Below, piece by piece: positions 7,182-14,672 of a stretch of 21,676 nucleotides of DNA (its first letter is position 1; each line of letters opens with the position of its first letter). The notes under the pieces were generated by a model. It saw only the letters and a program-made list of their open reading frames with translations. It was not told the DNA's origin and did no database searches. A program made the translations under genes and the position numbers. The DNA comes from JAFDEI01 sp964196055 (lineage in GTDB: Bacteria > Myxococcota_A > UBA9160 > SMWR01), in NCBI GenBank assembly GCA_964196055.1, contig CAXMSF010000157.1, positions 1 through 21,676 of the forward strand, written 5' to 3'.

Positions 7182-8819
7182 TCACGGGAGCGCATTGGCT
7201 CGCTCTTCGGTGAACACCGCTTCGGGATTCGCAGTGAAGGCTTCGAGCAGGAAACGCACCTGTGGTTTCTCGGAGGCTGTCTTCGGGATCTCGTCCACGA
7301 CGTGCAGATAGCTGGGAACGAAATTGGATTCGAGGCCCGCTCGGCAGGCTTCGAAGACCGCGGCCGGCGAAAACTCCACGTCGGCTTCCGGAACGACGGC
7401 AGCGACCGCGTCCTTCTCCCCCGGCGCGCCCGAGGCCGCCTCGACACCGTAGACGAAGACGTCACTGACCTGGGGATGCTCGGCGATCACCTTCTCGACG
7501 AAGCCCGGGTTGATGAAGTCGCCGTTGTGACGCAGTCCACCGCCCTTGCGATAATCGAAATAGTGCCAGCCGTCTTCATCGCGATGCCCCATGTCGCCGC
7601 TGCGAAGCCAGCCGCCGCGTGTCTTTTGCTTCGATGCTTCCGGGTTGTCGTAGTACTCGACTTCGGCCTTCTCGGCGCGGTCCGCCGGGCGCGAGCAGAT
7701 CTCACCCGTCACGCCGGGCGGGCACTCGACATCGTTCTCATCGAGGATCTTCAGGTCGAGATTCGGGCCGGGTTTTCCGAACGAGCCGACAGGGCCCTCG
7801 CCGACGGGTTTGAAACAGAAGCCCCCCTCGACGGCTCCGTACCACTCGTAGATGTCGAGAGCGAAACGCTTTTCGAACTCCTCCCAGATCGCCCTGGGCA
7901 TGCCCGCGCTGACCAGCAAGCGCACCGGATTGTCCGCGTCATCGGGGCGCTCCGGCTCGCTGTAGATCGCGGTCGCCATGCCGCCGAGCTGCGAGAATGC
8001 GGTGGCGCCGTGCGCGCGGCAGACGTCGAAGAGTTTCGACTTGGTGAAGCGCCGGCTGAAGATTGCGCGCAGCCCCATGCGCAACGACGGCGCAAGGGTT
8101 ACGGCCTGTGCATTTCCGTGGGTCAGGGAAAGTCCGGTGTATGGCCGCTCGTCCGGCTGGTAGCCGAAGATCGTTCCGAGCATCGATGAGCCGCCGAAGC
8201 GAACATTCGGAAAGATCAGGCCCTTCGGATCGCCGGTCGTCCCCGAGGTGTAGATGATCTGCAGCGGATCGTTCCCGTCCTCGAGGCGCGGCTCGATCGA
8301 GTCGCCGGGCCTGGACAGCGCTTCGCGCAGCGAATCCACGGCGACTTCGCTCTCGAGGGGGACGGCCTCGGGGCCCTCTCCCGTCTCGAGCCCGAGCACC
8401 CACGCGAGTTCGGGCACTTCCTTGCGCGCGCGCGCCACCTCTGCGAGGCAGTAGTCACTACAGATCACGCCACGACAGCCCGCGTTTCGCAGCATGTAGA
8501 CCAGTTTCTCGCCACGGGTCCGCGGGTCGATGGGAACGAGCACGCAGCCGGAGATCGATGCCGCGATCATGCTCTCCACGTACTCGGGATGGTTGCGCAT
8601 CATCAGGCCGAAGCGATCGCCGCGCTCCATTCCGTAGCCGATGAGCGCGGCGGCGATTCGATTGCCGTTGCAATGGAGGTCGGCGTAGGTCCGGACCTCG
8701 TCCGGGGTCGCCCCGCCGTCGAGGCTCAGGTGTTCGAAGGTCAGTACGTCGAGGTCCGGCGTCTGCTCCGCCCGAGACTCGATCATGTCGGCCAGAATCC
8801 AATCGTGGCGTTCGCGCAT
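7182..8819 (-). CDS. Acyl-CoA ligase 2 (AMP-forming, CaiC-like)
   Basis: A 545-residue adenylating enzyme, paralogous along its whole length to ligase 1. It has the P-loop YTSGTTGDPKG, the YGAVEGG motif, GGWLRSGDMGHRDEDGW and the same C-terminal PKTASEK motif with Glu in place of the usual Gly before the catalytic lysine. The frame is open up to 8858, but the ATG at 8819 is preferred: GGGGAG lies just upstream at normal spacing, and it matches the N-terminus of ligase 1. It sits between the thiolase and mutase genes of the cluster, with gaps of 69 and 77 bases. In this context it probably makes the CoA thioester that feeds the mutase or thiolase. The substrate is unknown. Confidence 0.93.
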   Translation of the reverse strand: MRERHDWILADMIESRAEQTPDLDVLTFEHLSLDGGATPDEVRTYADLHCNGNRIAAALIGYGMERGDRFGLMMRNHPEYVESMIAASISGCVLVPIDPRTRGEKLVYMLRNAGCRGVICSDYCLAEVARARKEVPELAWVLGLETGEGPEAVPLESEVAVDSLREALSRPGDSIEPRLEDGNDPLQIIYTSGTTGDPKGLIFPNVRFGGSSMLGTIFGYQPDERPYTGLSLTHGNAQAVTLAPSLRMGLRAIFSRRFTKSKLFDVCRAHGATAFSQLGGMATAIYSEPERPDDADNPVRLLVSAGMPRAIWEEFEKRFALDIYEWYGAVEGGFCFKPVGEGPVGSFGKPGPNLDLKILDENDVECPPGVTGEICSRPADRAEKAEVEYYDNPEASKQKTRGGWLRSGDMGHRDEDGWHYFDYRKGGGLRHNGDFINPGFVEKVIAEHPQVSDVFVYGVEAASGAPGEKDAVAAVVPEADVEFSPAAVFEACRAGLESNFVPSYLHVVDEIPKTASEKPQVRFLLEAFTANPEAVFTEERANALP

Positions 8820-8888
8820 CGCTACTCCCCGGAAGCGGACGAAGAGCGGTGCCCACACCGCCTCCTCGCCCGCGGTTCGTCGTTTCGG

Positions 8889-10121
8889 CTAAGCCTTCAG
8901 AATCGTCACGCACATGGCGGCCGCATCGGGGCCAATGGTGCCGCCACCATTATGGGCCAGCGCGACCTTCGCTCCCTCGACCTGCCGCTCGCCGGAGCGC
9001 CCCTGCAACTGCTCGGTCAGTTCCACGATCTGCGCAGCGCCGGTGGCGCCCACCGGATGTCCCTTGCGGAGAAGCCCGCCGCTGGTATTGACGGGGCAAC
9101 GCCCGCCCAGACGGGTCGCGCCTGATTCGACCAGCCTCCCGCCCTCACCCTTGCCGCACAGCGAGAGCGATTCGTAGGTGAGGACCTCGGAGGGCGCCGA
9201 GGCGTCGTGAAGCTCGATCACGTCCAGATCCTCGGGCCCGATGCCGGCCTCCTCGTAGGCCTCGCCGGAGCAGACCTCGCCGGTTCCCGGCGCGCCGGGA
9301 TCATGGTCCCAGCCCGAGCGCAGCACACTCGAGACGACCCGTACCGGCCGGCTCACGCCGAGTTCGCGCGCCTTGCGCTCGCTCATGACGACGATGGCCG
9401 CCGCCCCATCACCGATGGGCGAGCACATGGAGCGCGTCAGCGGTTCGGCGATCATGGGCTGTGCCAGCACCTGCTCCACCGTGAGCGCCTCGCGAAACTG
9501 CGCGCGCGGGTTCAGGCTGCCGTGGAAGGAGTTCTTGGCCGACACGGCGGCATACTGCTCCACGGTCGTGCCATAGGCCTTCATGTGGGCGCGCGCCATC
9601 TGCGCATAGATGTCCATGAACATCGAGCGCTTCTCGCCCGAGCCCGACGAGGCGGACTTCGCACCCGAGGCCTTCGCCCCCTGCTGCAGCTGCTCGATGA
9701 TGCTCGACATCGCCTCCACGTCGACGGCGCCCGTGAAAGCGCTGAAGGAGACCTTCTTGTCCTCGTGGTAGAGCTTCTCGACGCCGAGTGCGAGCACGAT
9801 GTCGTAGAGCCCCGCCGAGACCATGGCACAGGCCTGGTTGAAGGCTGTCGATGAGCTGGCACAAGCGTTCTCGACGTTCACCACCGGCAGACGCCCCAGG
9901 CCCATCGAGCGCAGGATCACCTGGCCGCGAATCGATTCCTGGCCGGTAATCAAGCCCGCAGAGGCGTTGCCCACGTAGGCGGCGTCGAGCGCATTCGCCT
10001 CCACTCCGGCATCGGCCAACGCGGCCTGAACCGCTTCGACGCCGAGAGACTTGAGCCCTCGATCCAAGTGCTTTCCGAATGTCGTCATGCCGACACCGGC
10101 GACGAACGCGTTGAGACGCAT
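8889..10121 (-). CDS. SCP2-type thiolase (acyl-CoA acetyltransferase-like)
   Basis: A 410-residue thiolase of the SCP2/SCPx kind that cleaves 3-ketoacyl-CoA, often branched or sterol-side-chain substrates. The nucleophile is Cys87 in NVENACASSS. His305 in ELHDASAPSE corresponds to the HDCFT-type box, and His355 lies in GHPVGATG. The C-terminal cysteine loop of degradative thiolases is replaced by HNGGG (His390), as is usual in this subgroup. A Gly/Ser/Lys-rich low-complexity segment at about 146-165 forms a flexible insert. No sterol-carrier domain is fused. GAGGAGAG lies six bases before the ATG. It follows the nitroreductase-like gene after 69 bases and probably catalyses the terminal C-C cleavage of the cluster's pathway (inference). 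Confidence 0.9.
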   Translation of the reverse strand: MRLNAFVAGVGMTTFGKHLDRGLKSLGVEAVQAALADAGVEANALDAAYVGNASAGLITGQESIRGQVILRSMGLGRLPVVNVENACASSSTAFNQACAMVSAGLYDIVLALGVEKLYHEDKKVSFSAFTGAVDVEAMSSIIEQLQQGAKASGAKSASSGSGEKRSMFMDIYAQMARAHMKAYGTTVEQYAAVSAKNSFHGSLNPRAQFREALTVEQVLAQPMIAEPLTRSMCSPIGDGAAAIVVMSERKARELGVSRPVRVVSSVLRSGWDHDPGAPGTGEVCSGEAYEEAGIGPEDLDVIELHDASAPSEVLTYESLSLCGKGEGGRLVESGATRLGGRCPVNTSGGLLRKGHPVGATGAAQIVELTEQLQGRSGERQVEGAKVALAHNGGGTIGPDAAAMCVTILKA

Positions 10122-10190
10122 CGACTTCTCTCCTCGTCTGGCCTCTGCTTCGGGCCGATCTTCGAATTTCGTCAGGCTCTGACGCCCGGC

Positions 10191-10979
10191 TCAGAGCAAC
10201 CCGTTGCCCTTGAGATCCAGGGCCTTCTGCAGGTAATCGAGCTCCGCCTCGCGCCACGGCAGCGGAGCGGGAGCCTGGAACATCTGGTCGCGGGTGAGTT
10301 TGTCGACCACCTCCTGCGCGCGCGGGAAGGCGTTGCCGTAGCCATTCATGTGGAAGAGTTCCTCGAAGGGCCGGCGCGGACGCTGGCCGCCCGCCTCCGG
10401 GCTTTCGGCCGGGTAGCCCACCGTTTGCATCAGCACGACCCGGCAGCTCTCCGGCATGCCCAGGTTCTGGCGGATCTGCTCGCCGTGAGGGGTTCCGATG
10501 CAGCAGGTTCCGAGCCCCAGATCGAAGGCCATCAGCGTGGCCTGGGCAATGCCCTGCCCGCAGTCGACCTCCCCGATACCCGGCGCCTTGAGGTGCTCAC
10601 CGATGTTGTCGAAGATGGGAATGAACTGCTCTTCGAGGGCTTTCTTCTTGCCCTCGCCATAGCCGAGCGCGCCGGCCTCGAGGAGCTCCCGGAGACGGTC
10701 CGCCTGCACGTCCACCGCGGCGGTCTCGAGAAACCAGACGATCAAGACCGGTGCCTGGCGGATCTGGAAGCCGGTGAGAGGAGCGGTCAGGGCGTCGGTC
10801 ACCTCTTTGGGAGCCGTGTCGCGGAAGACCGCGATCCCGCGCAGGCTCTGCACGTTCCCCCAGTGCGAAGCGATCCTCGAGGCTTCGAACATCATCTGGA
10901 TCTTCTCGGGCTCGACGGGCTTGTGGGGGTTCATAAAGCGAATCGACCGCCTTCGTCCCATGACTTCTCTGAGTTCCAT
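10191..10979 (-). CDS. Nitroreductase-family flavoprotein 2
   Basis: A 262-residue FMN-fold protein paralogous to that at 2074-2856. It shows the N-terminal RRRSIRFMNP signature, a Cys-containing GLGTCCIG segment in the central sheet, and GGQRPRRPFEELF plus RDQMFQAPAPLPWR near the C-terminus, the last two shared with its paralog. GGAGAGGAAG is immediately upstream of the ATG. It is third in the minus-strand cluster, between the luciferase-like oxidoreductase and the thiolase. Nitroreductase-fold enzymes reduce a range of electrophilic substrates; the co-occurrence with ligase, mutase and thiolase suggests reduction or desaturation of an acyl-CoA or acid intermediate rather than detoxification. 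BluB-like benzimidazole synthesis was considered because of the B12 enzyme, but no BluB motif is recognisable. Confidence 0.85.
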   Translation of the reverse strand: MELREVMGRRRSIRFMNPHKPVEPEKIQMMFEASRIASHWGNVQSLRGIAVFRDTAPKEVTDALTAPLTGFQIRQAPVLIVWFLETAAVDVQADRLRELLEAGALGYGEGKKKALEEQFIPIFDNIGEHLKAPGIGEVDCGQGIAQATLMAFDLGLGTCCIGTPHGEQIRQNLGMPESCRVVLMQTVGYPAESPEAGGQRPRRPFEELFHMNGYGNAFPRAQEVVDKLTRDQMFQAPAPLPWREAELDYLQKALDLKGNGLL

Positions 10980-11077
10980 CTTCCTCTCCTTGTCCTGCGC
11001 GTTGCATCCGGCAATCGAAACGAAGCGGATCCCTACAGCTTCGAAGTGGCATCCAGGCCCAACGCGGGTCTATTGAT

Positions 11078-12112
11078 TCAATACAAGAGCTTCGCGATCT
11101 CGGCCTGATATTGCATCATCTTCACGGGGTCGATCCCGTAGGCGGGCGGAATTACGACGAGCGAGTCGGCCACGCCCCAGGCCCGCTCGATGCGCTCGCG
11201 AACCGACTCGGGCTTTCCGCACAACACGAAGGTGCGAACCATCTCGTCGGATACGAGGTCGGGTCGCGTGAAGATGTCCCGCTCACGCCCGACCGCTTGC
11301 GCCCGGCGGGCCTCGTCGCGAAAGCCGTGGGCGGCAAAGAACGACTCGTATTGCTCGAAGGAAGCGTAGAAGGCGACGGTCGTGCGCGCGTCTTCGATGG
11401 ATTCCGCTTCGTCCGTGTTCGGCGTGCACCAGAACCACAGATTCAGCTCGACATCCTCGCGCTTGCGTCCCCCGCGCTTGAGTCCCTTTGCCAGCTCCGG
11501 CTGAACCTTGTCGATGGCCCAATCGACCGACCAGATCGGGTGGCCCATGACGCCGTTGCCGACCTCCGCCGCGAGGCGCACCGCCGGGCTGCGCAGCGCC
11601 GCCAGCCAGATCGGAATCTCCTCGCGGACGGGAGCTGTCTGCGGCTGCAAGATCGAGTAATCGCCTTTGTAGTACTCCCCGTCGAAGGGCTCGAGTCCCT
11701 CTGCCTTGTGTGCGCCACGAATGATGTGGCGCACGGCGGCCACCGTCTCGCGCAAGTGCGCAAGTGGTTTGTGCGGAGGCGCGCCGAAGAGGTCGCAGGT
11801 CCAGGCCTGAACGCTGGCGCCCAGTCCGAGGACGAAGCGACCTTGGCTGATGCGATCCATGTCGATGGCCGCCATCGCGGTCTCGAAGGGGCTGCGAGCC
11901 GCCGCGATCGCGATGCCGCTGCCGACCTTGAGTCGCTCGGTGTTGGCCGCCGCCACGGCCAGAGTCGACCACGGAGGCCCGATGACCTGCGGAGCAAAGA
12001 CGCCCTCGAGTCCCTCTGCCTCCGCCTTTTGCGCGAACATCGAGATCGCGGGCGCAGGCAGCGGAGCCACGATTCCCCAGTAGCGTCTGTCCTGCTCTTG
12101 ACGCGAAGTCAT
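11078..12112 (-). CDS. Luciferase-like (LLM) F420/FMN-dependent oxidoreductase
   Basis: A 344-residue TIM-barrel protein of the bacterial-luciferase-like superfamily. It shows the typical early AEAEGLEGVFAPQ segment, ANTERLKVGSGI, and the strong DRISQGRFVLGLGAS block, followed by IPIWLAA, as in F420-dependent dehydrogenases and methylene-H4MPT-reductase-like enzymes. Whether it uses F420 or FMN is not decidable from sequence alone. I chose the ATG at 12112, which has AGAGGAGAG about five bases upstream; a GTG two codons earlier (12118) would lie inside that site. It is the first enzyme gene after tetR (40 bases away), so it may catalyse an early oxidation step in the pathway. Confidence 0.88.
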   Translation of the reverse strand: MTSRQEQDRRYWGIVAPLPAPAISMFAQKAEAEGLEGVFAPQVIGPPWSTLAVAAANTERLKVGSGIAIAAARSPFETAMAAIDMDRISQGRFVLGLGASVQAWTCDLFGAPPHKPLAHLRETVAAVRHIIRGAHKAEGLEPFDGEYYKGDYSILQPQTAPVREEIPIWLAALRSPAVRLAAEVGNGVMGHPIWSVDWAIDKVQPELAKGLKRGGRKREDVELNLWFWCTPNTDEAESIEDARTTVAFYASFEQYESFFAAHGFRDEARRAQAVGRERDIFTRPDLVSDEMVRTFVLCGKPESVRERIERAWGVADSLVVIPPAYGIDPVKMMQYQAEIAKLLY

Positions 12113-12152
12113 GCCCACTCTCCTCTGTATTTCAAGCTGGCGCCGGCCGGCA

Positions 12153-12884
12153 TCAGGTCGTCATCGTCTGGACGAAGGTCTTGATCAGGCTCGTCATGGA
12201 ACGCACATGCTCGCCCGGATCCGCTTCCGCTTCACCGACGTCTCCCACTCGACCGTCGACCGTCAAGGACGCGAGCCCGTGAACCAGAGACCAGGCCATC
12301 AAGGTGAAATGGTCGGCATCCAGCTTCATGCCGATCTTGCCGGTTTCTTCGAGCACCTGCGCGACACCCGTGCGAAACAGGCCGTTGGTGACATCGTAGG
12401 CTTCCCGCAATGCGGAGTGCTTGTTGATGTCGGGGACATCGCGTCCGAACATCACTCGAAAGTGGGCGGGATTCTCGGCCGCGAACTCCACGTAGGCGAT
12501 CGCCATGGCCTCGAGGCGCTTCGATACGTCGCCCCGAGCAGCGGCCATCTGCTCGATCATGCGCGCCGTGAGACTGCAGAATCCCTGCTCGGCAACGGCG
12601 GCCAGCAACTCTTCCTTGTTGGCAAAATGCCGGTAGGGGGCTGAATGGGAGACATCGGCTCGCCGGGCGACTTCACGCCAGCTCAGGCCGCGCGTTCCCG
12701 AGGCTTCGACCAACTCGAGCGCGGCAGCGATGAGGTCTCGCCGCAGCCCCCCGTCGTGCGGGCGAACCTCACTGCGCGGCGCAGGCCGCTTCGCCTTGCG
12801 GGGCCGGGCTTCGCCAGGGGCCGTCGGGGCCTTGCGGGCAGCTCCGGGCGATCGGCTGCTTCTGCTGCGATTGGCAGTGGCCAT
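12153..12884 (-). CDS. TetR-family transcriptional regulator
   Basis: A 243-residue regulator with the TetR helix-turn-helix at about residues 66-92 (LSWREVARRADVSHSAPYRHFANKEEL). A basic, Pro/Ala/Arg-rich tail of some 45 residues precedes it, longer than usual and possibly disordered. The C-terminal half is an all-helical ligand-binding and dimerisation domain with the YVEFAAENPAHFRVMF pattern common in TetR proteins of acyl-CoA pathways. The start at 12884 lacks a ribosome site, and the predicted promoter would place the transcript start at or next to the ATG. It heads the minus-strand cluster and diverges from the gene at 13016, with a palindromic operator between them. The likely effector is a pathway acyl-CoA or acid (inference). 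Confidence 0.92.
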   Translation of the reverse strand: MATANRSRSSRSPGAARKAPTAPGEARPRKAKRPAPRSEVRPHDGGLRRDLIAAALELVEASGTRGLSWREVARRADVSHSAPYRHFANKEELLAAVAEQGFCSLTARMIEQMAAARGDVSKRLEAMAIAYVEFAAENPAHFRVMFGRDVPDINKHSALREAYDVTNGLFRTGVAQVLEETGKIGMKLDADHFTLMAWSLVHGLASLTVDGRVGDVGEAEADPGEHVRSMTSLIKTFVQTMTT

Positions 12885-12890
12885 CGGGGC

Positions 12891-12919
12891 AGTATCTTTG
12901 ATTATGTTGACATTGTCAA
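12891..12919 (-). promoter_or_regulatory. Predicted tetR promoter
   Basis: On the minus strand TTGACA (12919-12914), a 17-base spacer and GATACT (12896-12891) form a good sigma-70-like pair. The -35 box is one arm of the operator palindrome, so a bound TetR dimer would block it. The expected transcript start falls at about 12884, the first base of the tetR ATG. Confidence 0.5.
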
Positions 12920-12920
12920 C
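12906..12920. promoter_or_regulatory. TetR operator: perfect palindrome GTTGACATTGTCAAC
   Basis: Two seven-base arms (GTTGACA at 12906-12912 and TGTCAAC at 12914-12920) flank a single T. It lies in the 131-base spacer between tetR and the divergent gene at 13016, the classical place for a TetR self-operator. Each arm contains TTGACA reading outward on one strand, so the operator overlaps -35 boxes in both directions. A further half-site GTCAAC lies at 12953-12958. Confidence 0.65.
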
Positions 12921-12935
12921 GCGTCGTGATATCTC
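12907..12935 (+). promoter_or_regulatory. Predicted promoter for the gene at 13016
   Basis: TTGACA at 12907-12912, 17 bases, then TATCTC at 12930-12935. The -35 is consensus and overlaps the operator palindrome; the -10 is only partial. It would give a leader of roughly 75 bases containing the extra GTCAAC half-site. Confidence 0.4.
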
Positions 12936-13015
12936 TGCTGGGTGGAAGCGCGGTCAACATTTCACGAAGCTGCCTACCTGTAATTTCGCAGAAATATTGA
13001 GAAGCCTGGACGACG

Positions 13016-13780
13016 ATGAAGACACTCGAAGATCTCAAGAATCGCACCCCGCACGATGACATTCTCATGGGCAATAACGTGTCCAATATGGTGGTGGCCT
13101 ACTACCCCAGAGAAGAACTCGAAAAGATCTTGCCGAAAGCGATGTCCATCCCCTCCGACGAGATCATGGCGGAAAAATACCCGACGGCGAAGAAGGTCGA
13201 GGGCATGCATCCGTTCACGATGATGTTCAGCAATTGCAACAACGTCCATGACGTGATGACCGAAAGGGAACTGCGTTCATACAGGGAACACTTCCCCCTT
13301 TTCCCAGTCATCTACACGCATGGGAACGAGGAACGTCTGTGCTCGTACATCCCGGTGATGTACCTCGATTACCTCCTGGGTGTGATCGGCGGCTTGTACC
13401 TGGGCTTGCGTAAGCAATTCCACCCTGGAATGAAGGATATCGAGACGGATACCTCGAAGTCTTTCCACATCAAAGACACCCTCGATGTGAGCTTCAGCAA
13501 GGATCCGACGAACAGCGGTCGGGAACTCGATCCCTTCTTCGTGCAGACCTTCGTGAATCCAGCGGTGACGATTGCGTACCTCGGCAAGACCTACTTCTAC
13601 TCGACGACCGTGACTCCTTCGAGAGTGCTGGACACGTCGCACGAATTCGAATGGCGCTACAAGGGCTCCGTGATCAAGAACGGTGAAGACACGTTCGCCA
13701 ACTACTGTGAGTATGTCTTTACGACGTCGCAGGCCATGCGCTACGAAGCCTATTTTCACCCGAGCTACTCCGTCGAGTAG
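13016..13780 (+). CDS. Uncharacterised protein, possible remote acetoacetate-decarboxylase relative
   Basis: A 254-residue soluble protein without signal peptide. I cannot assign it firmly. The order of elements recalls the acetoacetate decarboxylase fold: EELEKILPKAMSIP near 33-46 resembles the L..LVP.PL start, and GGLYLGLRKQFHPGMKDIE at 125-143 sits where the G.REL..PKKLG active-site stretch occurs, with one lysine (Lys140) where the family has a pair. The rest diverges strongly and ends in YEAYFHPSYSVE. The ribosome site is weak (a GGA five bases before the ATG). It is divergent from tetR and shares its operator region, so it is probably co-regulated with the cluster and may act on the same pathway. 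AT-richer codons than its neighbours hint at a different history. Confidence 0.7.
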   Translation: MKTLEDLKNRTPHDDILMGNNVSNMVVAYYPREELEKILPKAMSIPSDEIMAEKYPTAKKVEGMHPFTMMFSNCNNVHDVMTERELRSYREHFPLFPVIYTHGNEERLCSYIPVMYLDYLLGVIGGLYLGLRKQFHPGMKDIETDTSKSFHIKDTLDVSFSKDPTNSGRELDPFFVQTFVNPAVTIAYLGKTYFYSTTVTPSRVLDTSHEFEWRYKGSVIKNGEDTFANYCEYVFTTSQAMRYEAYFHPSYSVE

Positions 13781-13947
13781 AGGCGAACTCCGGGCCGGTA
13801 GCGAGTGGGCGCAGCAGTATCCGTCCCTTAGAAGTGGCCGGTGACTGGAAAGAAATCGCGCGACTCTGCCCATCGATCCACCGATAGGAAGTCATGCCGT
13901 TGCCGTTCCGGTCAGGAACGCGACGGCTCCTGCTGGAGGATTCGCCG

Positions 13948-14547
13948 ATGCCGACGCAGCTTCGCCATGGTGCATGGCTCCTGGCCGTGCTCCTGATCGT
14001 TGCCCTGGGCTGCAATCCGAACTCAGAGCAGAAGGCCGGCGAGATGGCCTTCGGCCTGGAACGCCCTGACGGCCCTGAGGGAAGCGAGCTGGTTTCACTG
14101 GGGCCCGACGAGGGCACCCGCGTCTATTATCAGTTCATCGATGATCGCGGCCGAGTTCGATTCGTCGAGAGGCTGGAGGACGTTCCGGAGCGCTCGCGTG
14201 CAAACGCGGGTTTCGTCGAGATGTCGTCTCCACCTCCGGTGACGCCGGCAGACGCTCGCGCCGCGAATTCCCGCCGAAGGGAGAGCCGGCACGAGCAGCG
14301 GGCCAGTGTCCCGAGTGTCATCCTGTACTACGCGAACTGGTGTGGCTACTGCCGCAAGGCCAAGGCTCACCTGGACCGGCGCGGCGTTTCCTATGACCTG
14401 AGAGATGTGGATGTGCGTGCGGTGAAGCAGGAGTTGCAGGCCAAGACCGGACGCAGTGGCATTCCGGTCATCGATATCGGCGGGCGAATTCTCCAGGGTT
14501 ACCGAGCCGAGAGCCTCGACGATATGCTGGCTGACGTCGGGCTCTGA
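13948..14547 (+). CDS. Lipoprotein with DUF4124-like and glutaredoxin domains
   Basis: A 199-residue predicted exported lipoprotein. A short basic N-terminus and hydrophobic run (11-21) end in VALGC with lipidation Cys22. Residues 59-85 (YYQFIDDRGRVRFVERLEDVP) look like a DUF4124 domain. After a Pro/Arg-rich linker, residues 122-199 form a glutaredoxin domain with the dithiol motif WCGYC (Cys132, Cys135), cis-Pro173 in SGIPV and a GYRAE segment. The frame opens at 13894, but ATG 13948 is chosen for its GGAGGA box seven bases upstream and the signal peptide starting there. An envelope-anchored glutaredoxin with DUF4124 suggests thiol-disulfide exchange in the periplasm. It is not obviously linked to the neighbouring metabolic genes. 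Confidence 0.85.
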   Translation: MPTQLRHGAWLLAVLLIVALGCNPNSEQKAGEMAFGLERPDGPEGSELVSLGPDEGTRVYYQFIDDRGRVRFVERLEDVPERSRANAGFVEMSSPPPVTPADARAANSRRRESRHEQRASVPSVILYYANWCGYCRKAKAHLDRRGVSYDLRDVDVRAVKQELQAKTGRSGIPVIDIGGRILQGYRAESLDDMLADVGL

Positions 14548-14582
14548 TTCGGACTCCGATCGCCATCAGGGCGAACTATATG

Positions 14583-14618
14583 ATGTCGGTCATAACGGGT
14601 GGTCCAGCCGACCGACAT
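14583..14618 (+). terminator. 9-bp inverted repeat between lipoprotein and methyltransferase genes
   Basis: ATGTCGGTC at 14583-14591 is perfectly complementary to GACCGACAT at 14610-14618, with an 18-base loop. It starts 35 bases after the lipoprotein stop, and GCTTCTTCC follows. It may be a terminator of the upstream gene or an operator for the methyltransferase gene; the long loop and weak T-tract make either call uncertain. Confidence 0.35.
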
Positions 14619-14672
14619 GCTTCTTCCCGGACGCGTGTTCGAGCGCGAATCCGGCCGGGGGAGAAGCGGGCG

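Noticed and set aside
10191..10979. BluB-type 5,6-dimethylbenzimidazole synthase, suggested by the B12 enzyme next door
   Set aside because: No BluB-specific motif recognised; the protein is closest to its paralog at 2074-2856, which has no B12 neighbour.
11111..12184. 357-codon plus-strand open frame across the luciferase-like gene
   Set aside because: Its translation has no recognisable motif, and it is antisense to a clear LLM-family protein with a good ribosome site.
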